A stretch of 61,633 nucleotides of DNA, from assembly GCA_035495315.1 (NCBI GenBank), contig DATJGF010000126.1, forward strand, positions 1 to 61,633, in the 5' to 3' direction. This document shows, in pieces, positions 28,402 through 37,368 of the stretch (position 1 is its first letter; each line of letters starts with the position of its first letter). The notes below the pieces were generated by a model. It ran no database searches. It saw only the letters and a list, made by a program, of their open reading frames with translations, and was not told the DNA's origin. The DNA comes from DATJGF01 sp035495315 (GTDB taxonomy: Bacteria; Verrucomicrobiota; Verrucomicrobiia; Limisphaerales; UBA8199). Made by a program: the position numbers and the translations under genes.

Positions 28402-28887
28402 TTAGCGGGCGACAGCGGGCAAGTTGGCTGGGGCTTGAAGGGGATGCACCGTGATGCTGTTGTTTGACAACCAAGGATGCTCGCGCTGATCGGTAATTAA
28501 GACCCGCGGCAGCAATTCAACTTCGTGATTGAAAAGTCGCAACGTGAGGGTGCCCGGCAGAAAGGTCGTATCCATGAAGATGCATTTGCCAAATGGCACC
28601 TCAAACGGGACGGCTTTCGCTTCACTGAATACAAGCTTGATAGGCAGTTGCGTCGGAGGGAGTTTCTCTTCCAGGAAGAGGATTTGGACATTCGTTATTG
28701 CGAGTTTCGGCTCATTTATGATGACAACTGGAATGCTTGCATTGCTTTCCGTCAAACTCGTGAAGGTTACCTCCCATGGCCCTTTCCTCGTCCGTCGATG
28801 CTCGATAGTCGGATAGAATAACGCATAGCACGCTACCGCCAGGAAAAGTGCCAACGCGAAATGTTTCAGCGGGCCGTCCGACTTCAT
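28402..28887 (-). CDS. Hypothetical single-span membrane-anchored protein
   Basis: Unrecognised protein of 161 residues. From ATG 28887 it has a short charged N-terminus, one hydrophobic helix at about 9-26 (FALALFLAVACYALFYP), then a mostly beta-type soluble part, probably periplasmic (KGPWEVTFTSLTESNASIPV, LPGTLTLRLFNHEVELLPRV). A start at 28926 would add 13 residues and hide the clean N-terminal anchor. It is convergent with ymdB. No family is assigned. Confidence 0.6.
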   Translation of the reverse strand: MKSDGPLKHFALALFLAVACYALFYPTIEHRRTRKGPWEVTFTSLTESNASIPVVIINEPKLAITNVQILFLEEKLPPTQLPIKLVFSEAKAVPFEVPFGKCIFMDTTFLPGTLTLRLFNHEVELLPRVLITDQREHPWLSNNSITVHPLQAPANLPAVAR

Positions 28888-29090
28888 GTTTGATTCCAGA
28901 CTTGGCAAGCCGCCGATGGAAGTCAAGCCGTCAACAGGACCGAATTCCCCAACCTTCGCTGACGGGCTGGGGATTAGTCGGTTGAAGAACGGTCGGAAAA
29001 GCTTTCGAAAGGCCTAAGAAGGTGGGCGCAGAGTCGAGCGAACTTTCTTGGCGAAGGCTAATCATTTTTTGTCATTCACATGACAACGAC

Positions 29091-29119
29091 TTGCACTCTC
29101 CCCTTAAAAACGGTAAAAA
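29091..29119 (+). promoter_or_regulatory. Promoter candidate with possible leaderless start
   Basis: TTGCAC (29091-29096), 17-nt spacer, TAAAAA (29114-29119). The predicted transcription start, about 7 nt later, falls on the GTG start codon at 29126. No Shine-Dalgarno is seen between. An inverted repeat, TTGTCA-TTCACA-TGACAA, overlaps the region just upstream and could be an operator. Confidence 0.4.
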
Positions 29120-29125
29120 AATAGC

Positions 29126-30280
29126 GTGAAATCTTCGTGTTTTGCCTGGCGCCTGCTCCTCATCAATGCTGGAGCCGGTTTGCTCCTGGCCGGCATGATT
29201 GTGGGTTGTGGCCGGGATGACGTCCAAGTCTACCGGGTCAGCAAGGAGCAATCTTCTCCGGCCGCCCCCGGGCAGTCATCGGCCGCGCCGCCGGCAGCGA
29301 TGCCACCAGGCCACCCCGAGATCTCCAGCGGCGGACCGCCCAGCCTCACCTATAAGCTTCCGTCCGGATGGCAGGAAGCCCCTGGAGGGCAGATGCGTGC
29401 CGCAGCGTTTCGAATTCAGGGCAAGGAGGGCAAGCAGGCTGATGTTGGTGTCATTCCGTTGCCGGGTTTCATGGGGCACGATCTTGAGAACGTAAACCGT
29501 TGGCGAGAATCTGTAGGGCTAAAGGCGGTGAGCGAGACCGATTTGGCGAAGCTAGCCGAACCGGTGCAAGTGGGTGGAGAGGCTGGGCAGTTGTACGATC
29601 AGGCCGGAGAAAATCCCGGCTCCGGTGAAAAGACGCGAATTCTCGTAGCGGTGGCGAGGCATGAGGGTATCGCCTGGTTTTTCAAAATGAATGGCGATGA
29701 CGAACTGGTTGCGCAGCAAAAGCAGGCGTTTGTGGATTTTCTAAAATCGGTCAATTTTTCGGCGGGCAGCACGCAGCCGCCCGGGTTGCCTCCGTCACAT
29801 CCGCCGATTGGCAATGCAGGCACGGTTGCGGCTCAAGCCGCGCCCCAGAATTCCGGACCAGGGAAGCCAGGGTGGCAGGTGCCTGCGGGTTGGCAGGAGG
29901 TTGCCGGAGGTCAGTTCCTTGTAGCCAAGTTTTTGGTTAGCGGGGCGGACAATGCAAAGGCGACGGTCAATGTGAGTTCCGCAGCTGGGGATGGCGGAGG
30001 ATTGACAGGGAACATCAATCGTTGGCGAGGTCAATTGAGATTGAGTCCGCTCTCGGAGGCGGAGATTGGCAAATTGGTAACGCCGGTTGACAGCGCCGGT
30101 GGCAAGGCGATGTTTGTTGACATGACGGGCACCGATCCGAGCGGGCAAAAGGCGAGGTTGATTGGCGCCATCATTCCTGAGGGGAGTCAAACCTGGTTCT
30201 ATAAGTTGATGGGTAACGAGCAGCTTGTCGACCGAGAAAAGGACGCGTTCGCGAAATTCGTCCAAACGGCGAAGTATTAA
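29126..30280 (+). CDS. Lipoprotein with a duplicated domain, linked to cytochrome c maturation
   Basis: Protein of 384 residues beginning with a lipoprotein signal (hydrophobic helix, lipobox IVGC at about residues 25-28). After a Pro/Ala/Ser linker come two copies of one domain: about 75-215 (LPSGWQEAPGGQMRAAAFRI, NVNRWRESVGL) and about 255-384 (VPAGWQEVAGGQFLVAKFLV, NINRWRGQLRL). Each ends with a Trp-Phe-Lys/Trp-Phe-Tyr-Lys segment and Lys-x-Phe-x-x-Phe. I do not recognise a characterised family. The stop is 2 nt before the resB start, so it is co-transcribed with System II cytochrome maturation genes and may act at that membrane site. The GTG start has no visible ribosome binding site. Confidence 0.75.
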   Translation: MKSSCFAWRLLLINAGAGLLLAGMIVGCGRDDVQVYRVSKEQSSPAAPGQSSAAPPAAMPPGHPEISSGGPPSLTYKLPSGWQEAPGGQMRAAAFRIQGKEGKQADVGVIPLPGFMGHDLENVNRWRESVGLKAVSETDLAKLAEPVQVGGEAGQLYDQAGENPGSGEKTRILVAVARHEGIAWFFKMNGDDELVAQQKQAFVDFLKSVNFSAGSTQPPGLPPSHPPIGNAGTVAAQAAPQNSGPGKPGWQVPAGWQEVAGGQFLVAKFLVSGADNAKATVNVSSAAGDGGGLTGNINRWRGQLRLSPLSEAEIGKLVTPVDSAGGKAMFVDMTGTDPSGQKARLIGAIIPEGSQTWFYKLMGNEQLVDREKDAFAKFVQTAKY

Positions 30281-30282
30281 CC

Positions 30283-31590
30283 ATGAATTCACGCACGCGG
30301 CTGGCAACGGCAGATGGGTTTGGGGCGACGACCGCTCCTGGTCGGGACTCGCGCGAGCGAGGACCAAAAAAATCAAACGCCAAGGCGGTTAGCCCACCTG
30401 AGCCGATTTCAGGCCCCGGCTCCGGGTCTGAGAGGAATGGTGGGTTGGAGTTGCTTGTTCGGTTCTTTTCTTCCTTGAAGCTGACGGTGGTGTGTCTGGG
30501 TTTGGGAATGGTGCTGGTTTTCTGGGGCACACTGGCTCAAGTGGATCTGGGTCTCTACAAGGCCCAGAACGAGTTCTTCCGCAGCTTCTTTATCTACTGG
30601 GGTCCTAAAACAGCAAGCTGGAGAATCCCAATCTTTCCGGGCGGTTATTTGGTTGGGGCACTGCTTTTAATTAACCTCGTTACCGCCCATTTTCAGCGAT
30701 TCCATTTTTCTCGCGCCAAGATTGGTATTTGGATGGTCCATATTGGGCTGATCCTGCTGCTATTGGGACAGCTACTAACCGATATGCTCTCGCGAGAGAG
30801 CATGCTTCACCTGCGCGAAGGCCAGGCGAAGAATTATTCCGAGTCAAATCGGCAGTGCGAATTAGCGATCGTAGATACGACTGAACCTGAGACCGACAAA
30901 GTGGTCGCTGTCCCGCAAAGCCGGTTAGCGCAGCACACGGAAATTCGGCACACGGAACTGCCATTTGTTTTGCGAGTCAAACAGTTCTTTGCCAACTCGG
31001 CGCTGGACAATCGGAATGCCGATTCGACGGAACCGGCGCCGGCCTCGGAAGGGATTGGTCCGCGCGTGGTTTTAAAGCCGTTGCCGCGTGTCACCGATAT
31101 GGACCATCGCGACGTTCCCAGTGCGGTGGTGGAGGTCTTGAACCCGCAAGGGGCATCGCTCGGAACCTGGTTGGTTTCGGAGTATATTGATCGGCCCCAG
31201 AACTTCACTTTCAACAATCGTACCTACGAGATGAGCATGCGCCTGCAACGGTTTTACAAGCCGCTCAGCATTCGCCTGCTTGAATTTCATCACGACATCT
31301 ACCCCGGAACAGATATCCCGAAGAATTTTTCCAGTCGCGTCCAACTGCAGCGGCCCGACACGGGAGAAAATCGGGAAGTGCTTATTTACATGAATAATCC
31401 GCTGCGTTACGCCGGCGAAACGTTTTACCAGGCGGACTGGGATAAAGACGACCACGGAAGTATTTTCCAGGTTGTTCATAATCCGAGTTGGCTGACTCCA
31501 TATTTATCTTGCATCCTGGTTGGAGCCGGCCTGGTGGTGCAATTTATGACACATCTTTTAGGCTTCACGTTTAAGCGGAGGACGGCATGA
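30283..31590 (+). CDS. resB: ResB-family cytochrome c biogenesis protein
   Basis: Membrane protein of 435 residues, the ResB/Ccs1 half of the System II heme-delivery complex, which with CcsA attaches heme to exported apocytochromes. After a low-complexity Gly/Pro/Ser N-terminus of about 50 residues come membrane spans (LTVVCLGLGMVLVFWGTLAQ, GGYLVGALLLINLVTAHF, IGIWMVHIGLILLLLGQLL), a large periplasmic domain (about 165-400; DIYPGTDIPKNFSSRV, YAGETFYQADW) and a last span (LSCILVGAGLVVQFMTHLLG). It overlaps ccsA by 4 nt (ATGA at 31587-31590). Confidence 0.88.
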   Translation: MNSRTRLATADGFGATTAPGRDSRERGPKKSNAKAVSPPEPISGPGSGSERNGGLELLVRFFSSLKLTVVCLGLGMVLVFWGTLAQVDLGLYKAQNEFFRSFFIYWGPKTASWRIPIFPGGYLVGALLLINLVTAHFQRFHFSRAKIGIWMVHIGLILLLLGQLLTDMLSRESMLHLREGQAKNYSESNRQCELAIVDTTEPETDKVVAVPQSRLAQHTEIRHTELPFVLRVKQFFANSALDNRNADSTEPAPASEGIGPRVVLKPLPRVTDMDHRDVPSAVVEVLNPQGASLGTWLVSEYIDRPQNFTFNNRTYEMSMRLQRFYKPLSIRLLEFHHDIYPGTDIPKNFSSRVQLQRPDTGENREVLIYMNNPLRYAGETFYQADWDKDDHGSIFQVVHNPSWLTPYLSCILVGAGLVVQFMTHLLGFTFKRRTA

Positions 31591-33602
31591 ATCGGATTTC
31601 GCGATTGGTTCCTTGGTTTTTTGTAGCCCTTTTCGGCATGGAAATTATCGCCGTGATGATGCCCAAAAAGGAGGGCGAGTACTACGTCAAACAATTCGGG
31701 GCTCTGCCAGTGCTGCTCAACGGCCGCATCCAGCCGTTTGATTCGGTCGCTCGCAACTCTTTGCTGCAAATCCGCAGTACGGGTGATGTGCCGCTGGAGG
31801 AAGTACCTTCCTGGAAGTTCTGGCACCATCCCAAAAAACTCAAGGCGACGGGGTGGCTGCTGGAGGTTATGACGCGACCGGAGGTGGCCGATACGCGACC
31901 GATCTTTTTGATTCATCATTCCGATTTGCTGGGTGAATTGAAATTGGAAGCAAAGGGGATCGCCAAGTCGGCTCTGCGCTATTACACGTTTAATGAGCTG
32001 ACACCAGTTCTTGACGAAATCATCAACCAGGGTCAAAAGGCCAGCGAGGTTAAACCCGAGCTGCAAACTACTTTCCAGAAACAGGCGCTCAAGTTGGCTA
32101 ATGCGGTGGTGCTCTATCGTCGGCTCAAGTTCACCGTCGAACCTGAGGGTGCGGAGAACTTCTCCCGCGAACTGGTCGAATTTCAGAAGAATATCGGCCC
32201 CGCACAGGCCGCGGCGCAGGCCGGGCAAGGGGGTACGAATTTTGATCAGGCAGCGATCGATCGTATTGCTCAACCATTTCAGGATTTCAGGGCGATGGCC
32301 GAACGCAGTCAGGTGCGGATCGTGCCGCCGGTGGACCCTTCAGCCCCGCACGACAGTTGGCAAAACGCCGGGAACTGCCTTCTGGAATCGTTCCGCAACA
32401 ATGGTGTGCACCCGGTGATGACGTATTATGCGGCCATGGCGGATGCCTATCACGAGCAAAAGCCGAATGAGTTCAATCGCGCTCTGGCCGACTACAAAGC
32501 CTGGCTCGAACCACGTTTCCCTAAGGAATTGCGCAAAGGAAAGGCGGAGTTTTACTTCAATGACACGAAGGCATTCCTGCACGCGACCATTATCGACATT
32601 TGTGCCTTCGTTCTCGCCTGTGCCGCCATCCTGACTTTTACAGTGACTCCCGGTTTTTCTGAATCGTTGAGGCGTTCGGCGTTCTACTTAATTATTCTCG
32701 CATGCCTTGTGCATACCTTCGGCTTGATTTTCCGAATGGCGCTCGAGGGCAGACCCCCGGTAACGAACCTGTACTCTTCGGCAATTTTCATTGGATGGGC
32801 CGCGACGGTGATTGGGATCATAGTGGAGCGGATTTATCGCGTTGGTATTGGCTGTATTGTCGCCTCATTCGCCGGATTTGTTACGCTCCTGATCGCCCAT
32901 AACCTGGCATTGGGCGGCGATACGATGGAGATGTTGCGGGCGGTCCTGGATACTAATTTCTGGCTGGCAACCCACGTTGTCGTAGTCACGCTGGGTTACG
33001 CCGCGACCTTTTTTGCAGGGTTATTGGCGATTATTTACATTGCGCTGGGGGTATTCACGCCACATTTGAGCCAGACATTGCAACCGAGCGATGCTGATGA
33101 GGTGCCAATTCGCTCGGCCAAGAGCGCTTCGCCGATTCTACTGGGCAAAGCGCTTTCGAAAATGGTCTACGGGGTCGTTTGTTTTGCGACCCTCTTCAGC
33201 TTTGTCGGAACCGTGCTCGGCGGCATTTGGGCCGATCAATCCTGGGGTCGGTTTTGGGGATGGGATCCGAAGGAAAACGGCGCGCTGCTGATAGTACTCT
33301 GGAACGCGATCATTTTGCATGCGCGCTGGGGTGGTCTGGTGCGCGATCGGGGTCTTATGAATCTCGCTGTTTTTGGAAACATTGTCACCAGTTTCTCCTG
33401 GTTTGGGGTGAACATGCTTGGTATTGGCTTGCACTCGTATGGGTTTATGGACGCTGCTTTCAAATGGCTAATGCTTTTCGTCGGCAGCCAGGTGGCGATC
33501 ATTTTGGTTGGATTACTTCCCTTGCATTTGTGGCGCAGCTTTCGTTCCTCGCGAGCGCCTGAGCGAAAAACTCCGGGCACTCCCCAGGCCGCCACGGCTT
33601 AG
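31587..33602 (+). CDS. ccsA: CcsA-family cytochrome c biogenesis protein with long N-terminal domain
   Basis: Protein of 671 residues. The C-terminal half is CcsA of System II: multiple membrane spans and the heme-binding Trp-rich WWD motif WADQSWGRFWGWDPKEN at about 547-565, followed by LWNAIILHARWGG; conserved His residues occur in nearby spans (THVVVVTLGYAATFFAG, GIGLHSYGF). The first roughly 330 residues hold an N-terminal membrane anchor and a large soluble domain absent from minimal CcsA (LLNGRIQPFDSVARNSLL), as in long CcsA/ResC-type proteins of Bacteroidetes and PVC bacteria, from memory. It is translationally coupled to resB. Confidence 0.9.
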   Translation: MNRISRLVPWFFVALFGMEIIAVMMPKKEGEYYVKQFGALPVLLNGRIQPFDSVARNSLLQIRSTGDVPLEEVPSWKFWHHPKKLKATGWLLEVMTRPEVADTRPIFLIHHSDLLGELKLEAKGIAKSALRYYTFNELTPVLDEIINQGQKASEVKPELQTTFQKQALKLANAVVLYRRLKFTVEPEGAENFSRELVEFQKNIGPAQAAAQAGQGGTNFDQAAIDRIAQPFQDFRAMAERSQVRIVPPVDPSAPHDSWQNAGNCLLESFRNNGVHPVMTYYAAMADAYHEQKPNEFNRALADYKAWLEPRFPKELRKGKAEFYFNDTKAFLHATIIDICAFVLACAAILTFTVTPGFSESLRRSAFYLIILACLVHTFGLIFRMALEGRPPVTNLYSSAIFIGWAATVIGIIVERIYRVGIGCIVASFAGFVTLLIAHNLALGGDTMEMLRAVLDTNFWLATHVVVVTLGYAATFFAGLLAIIYIALGVFTPHLSQTLQPSDADEVPIRSAKSASPILLGKALSKMVYGVVCFATLFSFVGTVLGGIWADQSWGRFWGWDPKENGALLIVLWNAIILHARWGGLVRDRGLMNLAVFGNIVTSFSWFGVNMLGIGLHSYGFMDAAFKWLMLFVGSQVAIILVGLLPLHLWRSFRSSRAPERKTPGTPQAATA

Positions 33603-33721
33603 TCCTCGCTTGGCATCATTCGCGGATACAGTCTTTCGTTTGATTTCGTTGCTCCGACTAAAGCTAGTTGACTCAAACCATCGGAGGTTAACCTCGATCG
33701 ATTCGGCATCTCGCCTTTTGG

Positions 33722-35005
33722 TCACTGCTTCAGTTTCTTGATTAGCACTTTCGAGTTCCGGCCGCTCTGATCGTACTTTTCCCTCCTCGCGGCGGGCAAG
33801 TCATCGGGTGTCCCCTCGCCAAAACCACCCTTGGACTGAAAGTATGTGAAGGCTTGGGTTGAAAGTGTGATTAACTCTTCTGACCCAAGTTCCCTGGCTT
33901 TGTTTTCGGCGAATTGAATCAATTTTCGTCCGATACCTTGGTTCTCGTGGGCGGGACTGACATAGAGGCAGGCCAGCTCGGCTTTGTGCTGTTCTGGAAA
34001 ACTATGCAACGCGACGCATGCGACGGGATTCTTATCGATCTCGAAGATATAATAATCGGCCAATTGCTTTTCAATGCTGGCACGAGTGCGTTTAACCAAC
34101 TCGTCGGTCGCGACCGAACTCTTGATCAGGTTCAAAATGCTACGCACATCCTTCTTGAGCGCGCGTCGAATCTGTTGGAATTCGTTGGCGTAAATCAACG
34201 TGCCAACGCCCTCGTTGGTGAAAACTTCTGCCAGCAACCCTTCTTCGACACCGCCATTGATGACATGGACGCGAGGTACTCCTGCTTTACAGGCGGCCAC
34301 GGCGTGAATCGCTTTGGAAACCATGGCCGGATGCACGTCGGAAATCTGTAGCGCGAGCACGGATTCCAGGTCCGTGACCAGCATTTGGCGGATGACGTGG
34401 TCTTTTACCAGAATCCCATCTTGTGTGGTAATGAACATCAGCTTCGTCGCCTTGAGCGCCTCGGCAACCGCGACGGCAACGCTGTCGGAGTTTACGCGAT
34501 AGGTCTTGCCGTCCCCGTCAAAACCAAGTGGCGCGAAAACCGGAATAATGCCGTTCTCGAGCAACTTTTGGCACATCTCAACATCGATGCGTTCGACCTT
34601 GCCGGTCCATTGATGGTCGACGCCATGCAAGATGCCCAAGGGATGCGCCGTGACGGCGTTGGTGGAGGCGGCACGGAGATCATTAGCGGAAAGGCCCTCC
34701 AGCATTTCATGGGTCAAACGATTCGCGGCGGTCAGCGCCAATTTCAAGGTGGTCTCATCGGTAATGCCGCTGCCGTCGAGATTCGACGGCTCGACTTTTT
34801 GCTCGCGTGCCAGCGCACTGATTTGAGCCGACGCGCCGTGCACGATGACCACGCGAATATTCAAAGAACGCAGCACGGCGATATCCATCAGGATATTGCC
34901 GAAGTTCTCGTCCGTTACAATTGCTCCATCGACGCTAATGACAAAGCACTTCTCCCGGAATTGCGGGATATACTGCAAAATGCCGCGTAGATCAGTCAGT
35001 TTCAC
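33722..35005 (-). CDS. argA: Amino-acid N-acetyltransferase (N-acetylglutamate synthase, ArgA type)
   Basis: First enzyme of arginine synthesis: acetylates glutamate with acetyl-CoA. Its 427 residues comprise an amino-acid-kinase-like domain at about 1-285 (VIVHGASAQISALAREQ, PVFAPLGFDGDGKTYRVNSD, VHVINGGVEEGLLAEVFTNE) and a C-terminal GNAT acetyltransferase domain at about 290-427 (LYVSPAHENQGIGRKLIQFA with the acetyl-CoA loop). This is the classical ArgA architecture, with feedback inhibition by arginine expected through the kinase-like domain. Starts at GTG 35005. It is downstream of pta-hisC on the same strand after a 111-nt gap. Confidence 0.9.
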   Translation of the reverse strand: MKLTDLRGILQYIPQFREKCFVISVDGAIVTDENFGNILMDIAVLRSLNIRVVIVHGASAQISALAREQKVEPSNLDGSGITDETTLKLALTAANRLTHEMLEGLSANDLRAASTNAVTAHPLGILHGVDHQWTGKVERIDVEMCQKLLENGIIPVFAPLGFDGDGKTYRVNSDSVAVAVAEALKATKLMFITTQDGILVKDHVIRQMLVTDLESVLALQISDVHPAMVSKAIHAVAACKAGVPRVHVINGGVEEGLLAEVFTNEGVGTLIYANEFQQIRRALKKDVRSILNLIKSSVATDELVKRTRASIEKQLADYYIFEIDKNPVACVALHSFPEQHKAELACLYVSPAHENQGIGRKLIQFAENKARELGSEELITLSTQAFTYFQSKGGFGEGTPDDLPAARREKYDQSGRNSKVLIKKLKQ

Positions 35006-35116
35006 TGTTAAGCCATGGAATTGGTTTAGGTACCCGAATGTGTATTCGGTTTCAGGAGTGATTCAAATAAAATTATTAGGGGGGGATTACGATAGTCGGC
35101 AAGTGAATCGCCGGCG

Positions 35117-36232
35117 TTAGCGGGCAGTCGTCGGTGGCGCGGCCATCAGGGACTTAAGTGCTTGCAGACAGCGCTGATTCTCTTTTGGAGTGCCGACAGA
35201 AATACGAATCCATTCTGGGAGTTGGTAAGCGTCCAGTGGCCGAACAATGATGCCGAGTCGTTGCAGTTGATCGAAAATGGTTTGTCCGTCCCCAACACGC
35301 ACCAAAATAAAATTGGCAGACGATGGCACAAATTCGAGGCCCAGTCGGCGGAACTCTCGAGCGTAAAACTTCAGGCCACGCGAGATAATCCGGCGAGTCC
35401 TTTCGACGTGGGCGTGATCGTCCAACGCTGCCAGTGCCCCGGCTTGAGCGATAGAATTGAGGTTGAAGGGCTGACGGGCCTTTTCGAATGCTGCGATGAA
35501 TTCCGGGTCCCCGATGCCGTAACCGACTCGAACTCCTGCCAGGCCGTAGATTTTTGAAAAAGTCCGCAGGAGCACCAGGTTCGGCCTGGTGCCGTTTCGG
35601 ATCTCCGGCAAGAGATCCAGGGGCTCATCTTGAAATTCGATGTAAGCCTGATCCAGCGCGATCACGACCTGAGATGGAACGGCTTTGATAAAATCGGCGA
35701 GCTTCTCCGACGAGGCGCTCGTGCCGGTTGGATTGTTCGGATTGGCGACAAAAATGAGCCGGGTATTTGCGGTAATTGAAGCGAGCATCGCATCAAGGTC
35801 ATGCCCGTAGTGTTTCGCCGGCACGCGTATCAGCTTTGCTCCGAAAAGAGCAGTAACAATTGGATAAACAGCAAAGCAGTATTGTGAAACAATGACGTCG
35901 GTTTCTTGTGATAACAGCAGATGGCCAAGCAATTCCAGGACTTCGTTCGAACCGGTCCCTAGGATCAAATGCGCCGGACTCACTCCGAGGTATTGCGCAA
36001 GTTTCTGCTTGAGGTGAAAGGCCCCGCCGTCCGGGTACAGGTTCACCTGTGCGAGAGCTTTGCGCATCGCGGCCATCGCGAGCCGCGATGGGCCCAGTGG
36101 GTTTTCATTGGATGCCAGCTTGATGATGTCGATAGCAGGCAAGCCCAGCTCGCGTGCGACTTCCTCAATCGGTCGCCCCGGTTGATATACCGGGAGCGTG
36201 CGCAGGACTGGATTCAAAGCGAAGGGCAGCAT
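35117..36232 (-). CDS. hisC: Histidinol-phosphate aminotransferase
   Basis: PLP-dependent class I/II aminotransferase of histidine synthesis, 371 residues. Seen: IKLASNENPLGPSRLAMAAM near the N-terminus, ILGTGSNEVLELLGHL, the cofactor-contact stretch FVANPNNPTGT, the Asp/Tyr of ALDQAYIEF, and the Schiff-base Lys in TFSKIYGLAGVRVGYGI at about residue 230, then the C-terminal Arg in EWIRISVGT. The start is 2 nt after the pta stop, so the pair is co-transcribed; no other his gene is near. Confidence 0.92.
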   Translation of the reverse strand: MLPFALNPVLRTLPVYQPGRPIEEVARELGLPAIDIIKLASNENPLGPSRLAMAAMRKALAQVNLYPDGGAFHLKQKLAQYLGVSPAHLILGTGSNEVLELLGHLLLSQETDVIVSQYCFAVYPIVTALFGAKLIRVPAKHYGHDLDAMLASITANTRLIFVANPNNPTGTSASSEKLADFIKAVPSQVVIALDQAYIEFQDEPLDLLPEIRNGTRPNLVLLRTFSKIYGLAGVRVGYGIGDPEFIAAFEKARQPFNLNSIAQAGALAALDDHAHVERTRRIISRGLKFYAREFRRLGLEFVPSSANFILVRVGDGQTIFDQLQRLGIIVRPLDAYQLPEWIRISVGTPKENQRCLQALKSLMAAPPTTAR

Positions 36233-36234
36233 GT

Positions 36235-37305
36235 TTAGGCGGTTACAGGTTCCTCCTCGCCCGGCAACTTCTGGCCCGCACCCGGATAAAGAATCTGGTA
36301 GTCGATCGCCTGAACTCCAACAATGGCGGCAACCCCTAAAATATCATGCGCGCTTGAGCCGCGAGAAACGTCTGCAGCCGGGCGGTCCAGTCCTAAAAGC
36401 AACTGGCCATAGGCGTTGGCTCTGGCCAGGTGCCGCACGAGCTTGCTGGCGATGTTGCCGGAATTGAGGTCGGGGAAAATAAGCACATTTGCATTGCCGA
36501 GGATTTTCCCACCGGGGGCTTTGCGCCCTGCAATTTCGGGGACCAGGGCGGTATCGACCTGGAGTTCACCATCAAATTCTGCTTCAATGGATTTTGCGCG
36601 CGCTTTGGCCTCGGCCATCGCGGTAGCAGCCTGGACGCGACCAATGGAAGGATGGTTCGAACTGCCTTTGGTGGAGAAGGAGAGCAACGCGACGCGAGGT
36701 TTTACGCCGAGCAAATGCCGCGCAAGTTGCGCGGTCGAAACAGCGATATCGGCGAGTTGCTCGACCGTCGGCTCAGGGATTACGCCGCAATCAGCCATAA
36801 ACAAGACCCCGTCGGCTCCGTAACGCGAATCCTCGACTTCAATCACCTGGCAACTCGAGGCAGTCGTAGTTTGCGGTGCTACCTTGATAATTTGGAATAA
36901 TGGCCGCAGCACGCTGCCGACATGCTGACTGGCACCAGAGACGAAACCGTCCGCCTGGTGCATCGCCACCATCATTGCGCCGAAATAATTCGGCTGCAGT
37001 ATCGCATCCCGGGCCTCAAGGCTTTTCATGCCTTTATATCGTCTCAAAATCTCAAAGCGCCTTGAGAAGTTCTCGAGATCCTCACTCTCCGGTGGGTTAA
37101 TAATGCGGATTCCCTGCAACGAAACACTTAGGGCCGCCGCGATGTCTTTGATCCGGGTCCGGTCGCCCAGCAAGATGGGTGCGCCCAGCCGAAGCGAATA
37201 GAATTGCCGGGCTGCCTGCAGTACACGGGGCTCGGTGCCCTCGGGAAAAACGATACGTTTTGGATGCCGCTGCAGCTTCTCAATGACACCGCCGATGAAT
37301 CGCAT
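36235..37305 (-). CDS. pta: Phosphate acetyltransferase
   Basis: Converts acetyl-CoA and phosphate to acetyl phosphate. Protein of 356 residues, the short Pta form without the N-terminal DRTGG/CobB-like domains. Conserved stretches: RIVFPEGTEPRVLQAARQ, YFGAMMVAMHQADGFVSGA, VLFMADCGVIPEPTVEQLAD, ALLSFSTKGSSNHP, GNANVLIFPDLNSGNIASKL and PAADVSRGSSAHDI near the end. No ackA is adjacent. It shares an operon with hisC. Confidence 0.93.
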   Translation of the reverse strand: MRFIGGVIEKLQRHPKRIVFPEGTEPRVLQAARQFYSLRLGAPILLGDRTRIKDIAAALSVSLQGIRIINPPESEDLENFSRRFEILRRYKGMKSLEARDAILQPNYFGAMMVAMHQADGFVSGASQHVGSVLRPLFQIIKVAPQTTTASSCQVIEVEDSRYGADGVLFMADCGVIPEPTVEQLADIAVSTAQLARHLLGVKPRVALLSFSTKGSSNHPSIGRVQAATAMAEAKARAKSIEAEFDGELQVDTALVPEIAGRKAPGGKILGNANVLIFPDLNSGNIASKLVRHLARANAYGQLLLGLDRPAADVSRGSSAHDILGVAAIVGVQAIDYQILYPGAGQKLPGEEEPVTA

Positions 37306-37368
37306 TCCGGTTTAAGTAACGCAGCCCTGGAGAAACCGCAACTCTACAGAAAAATCCCAACGAGCAGG

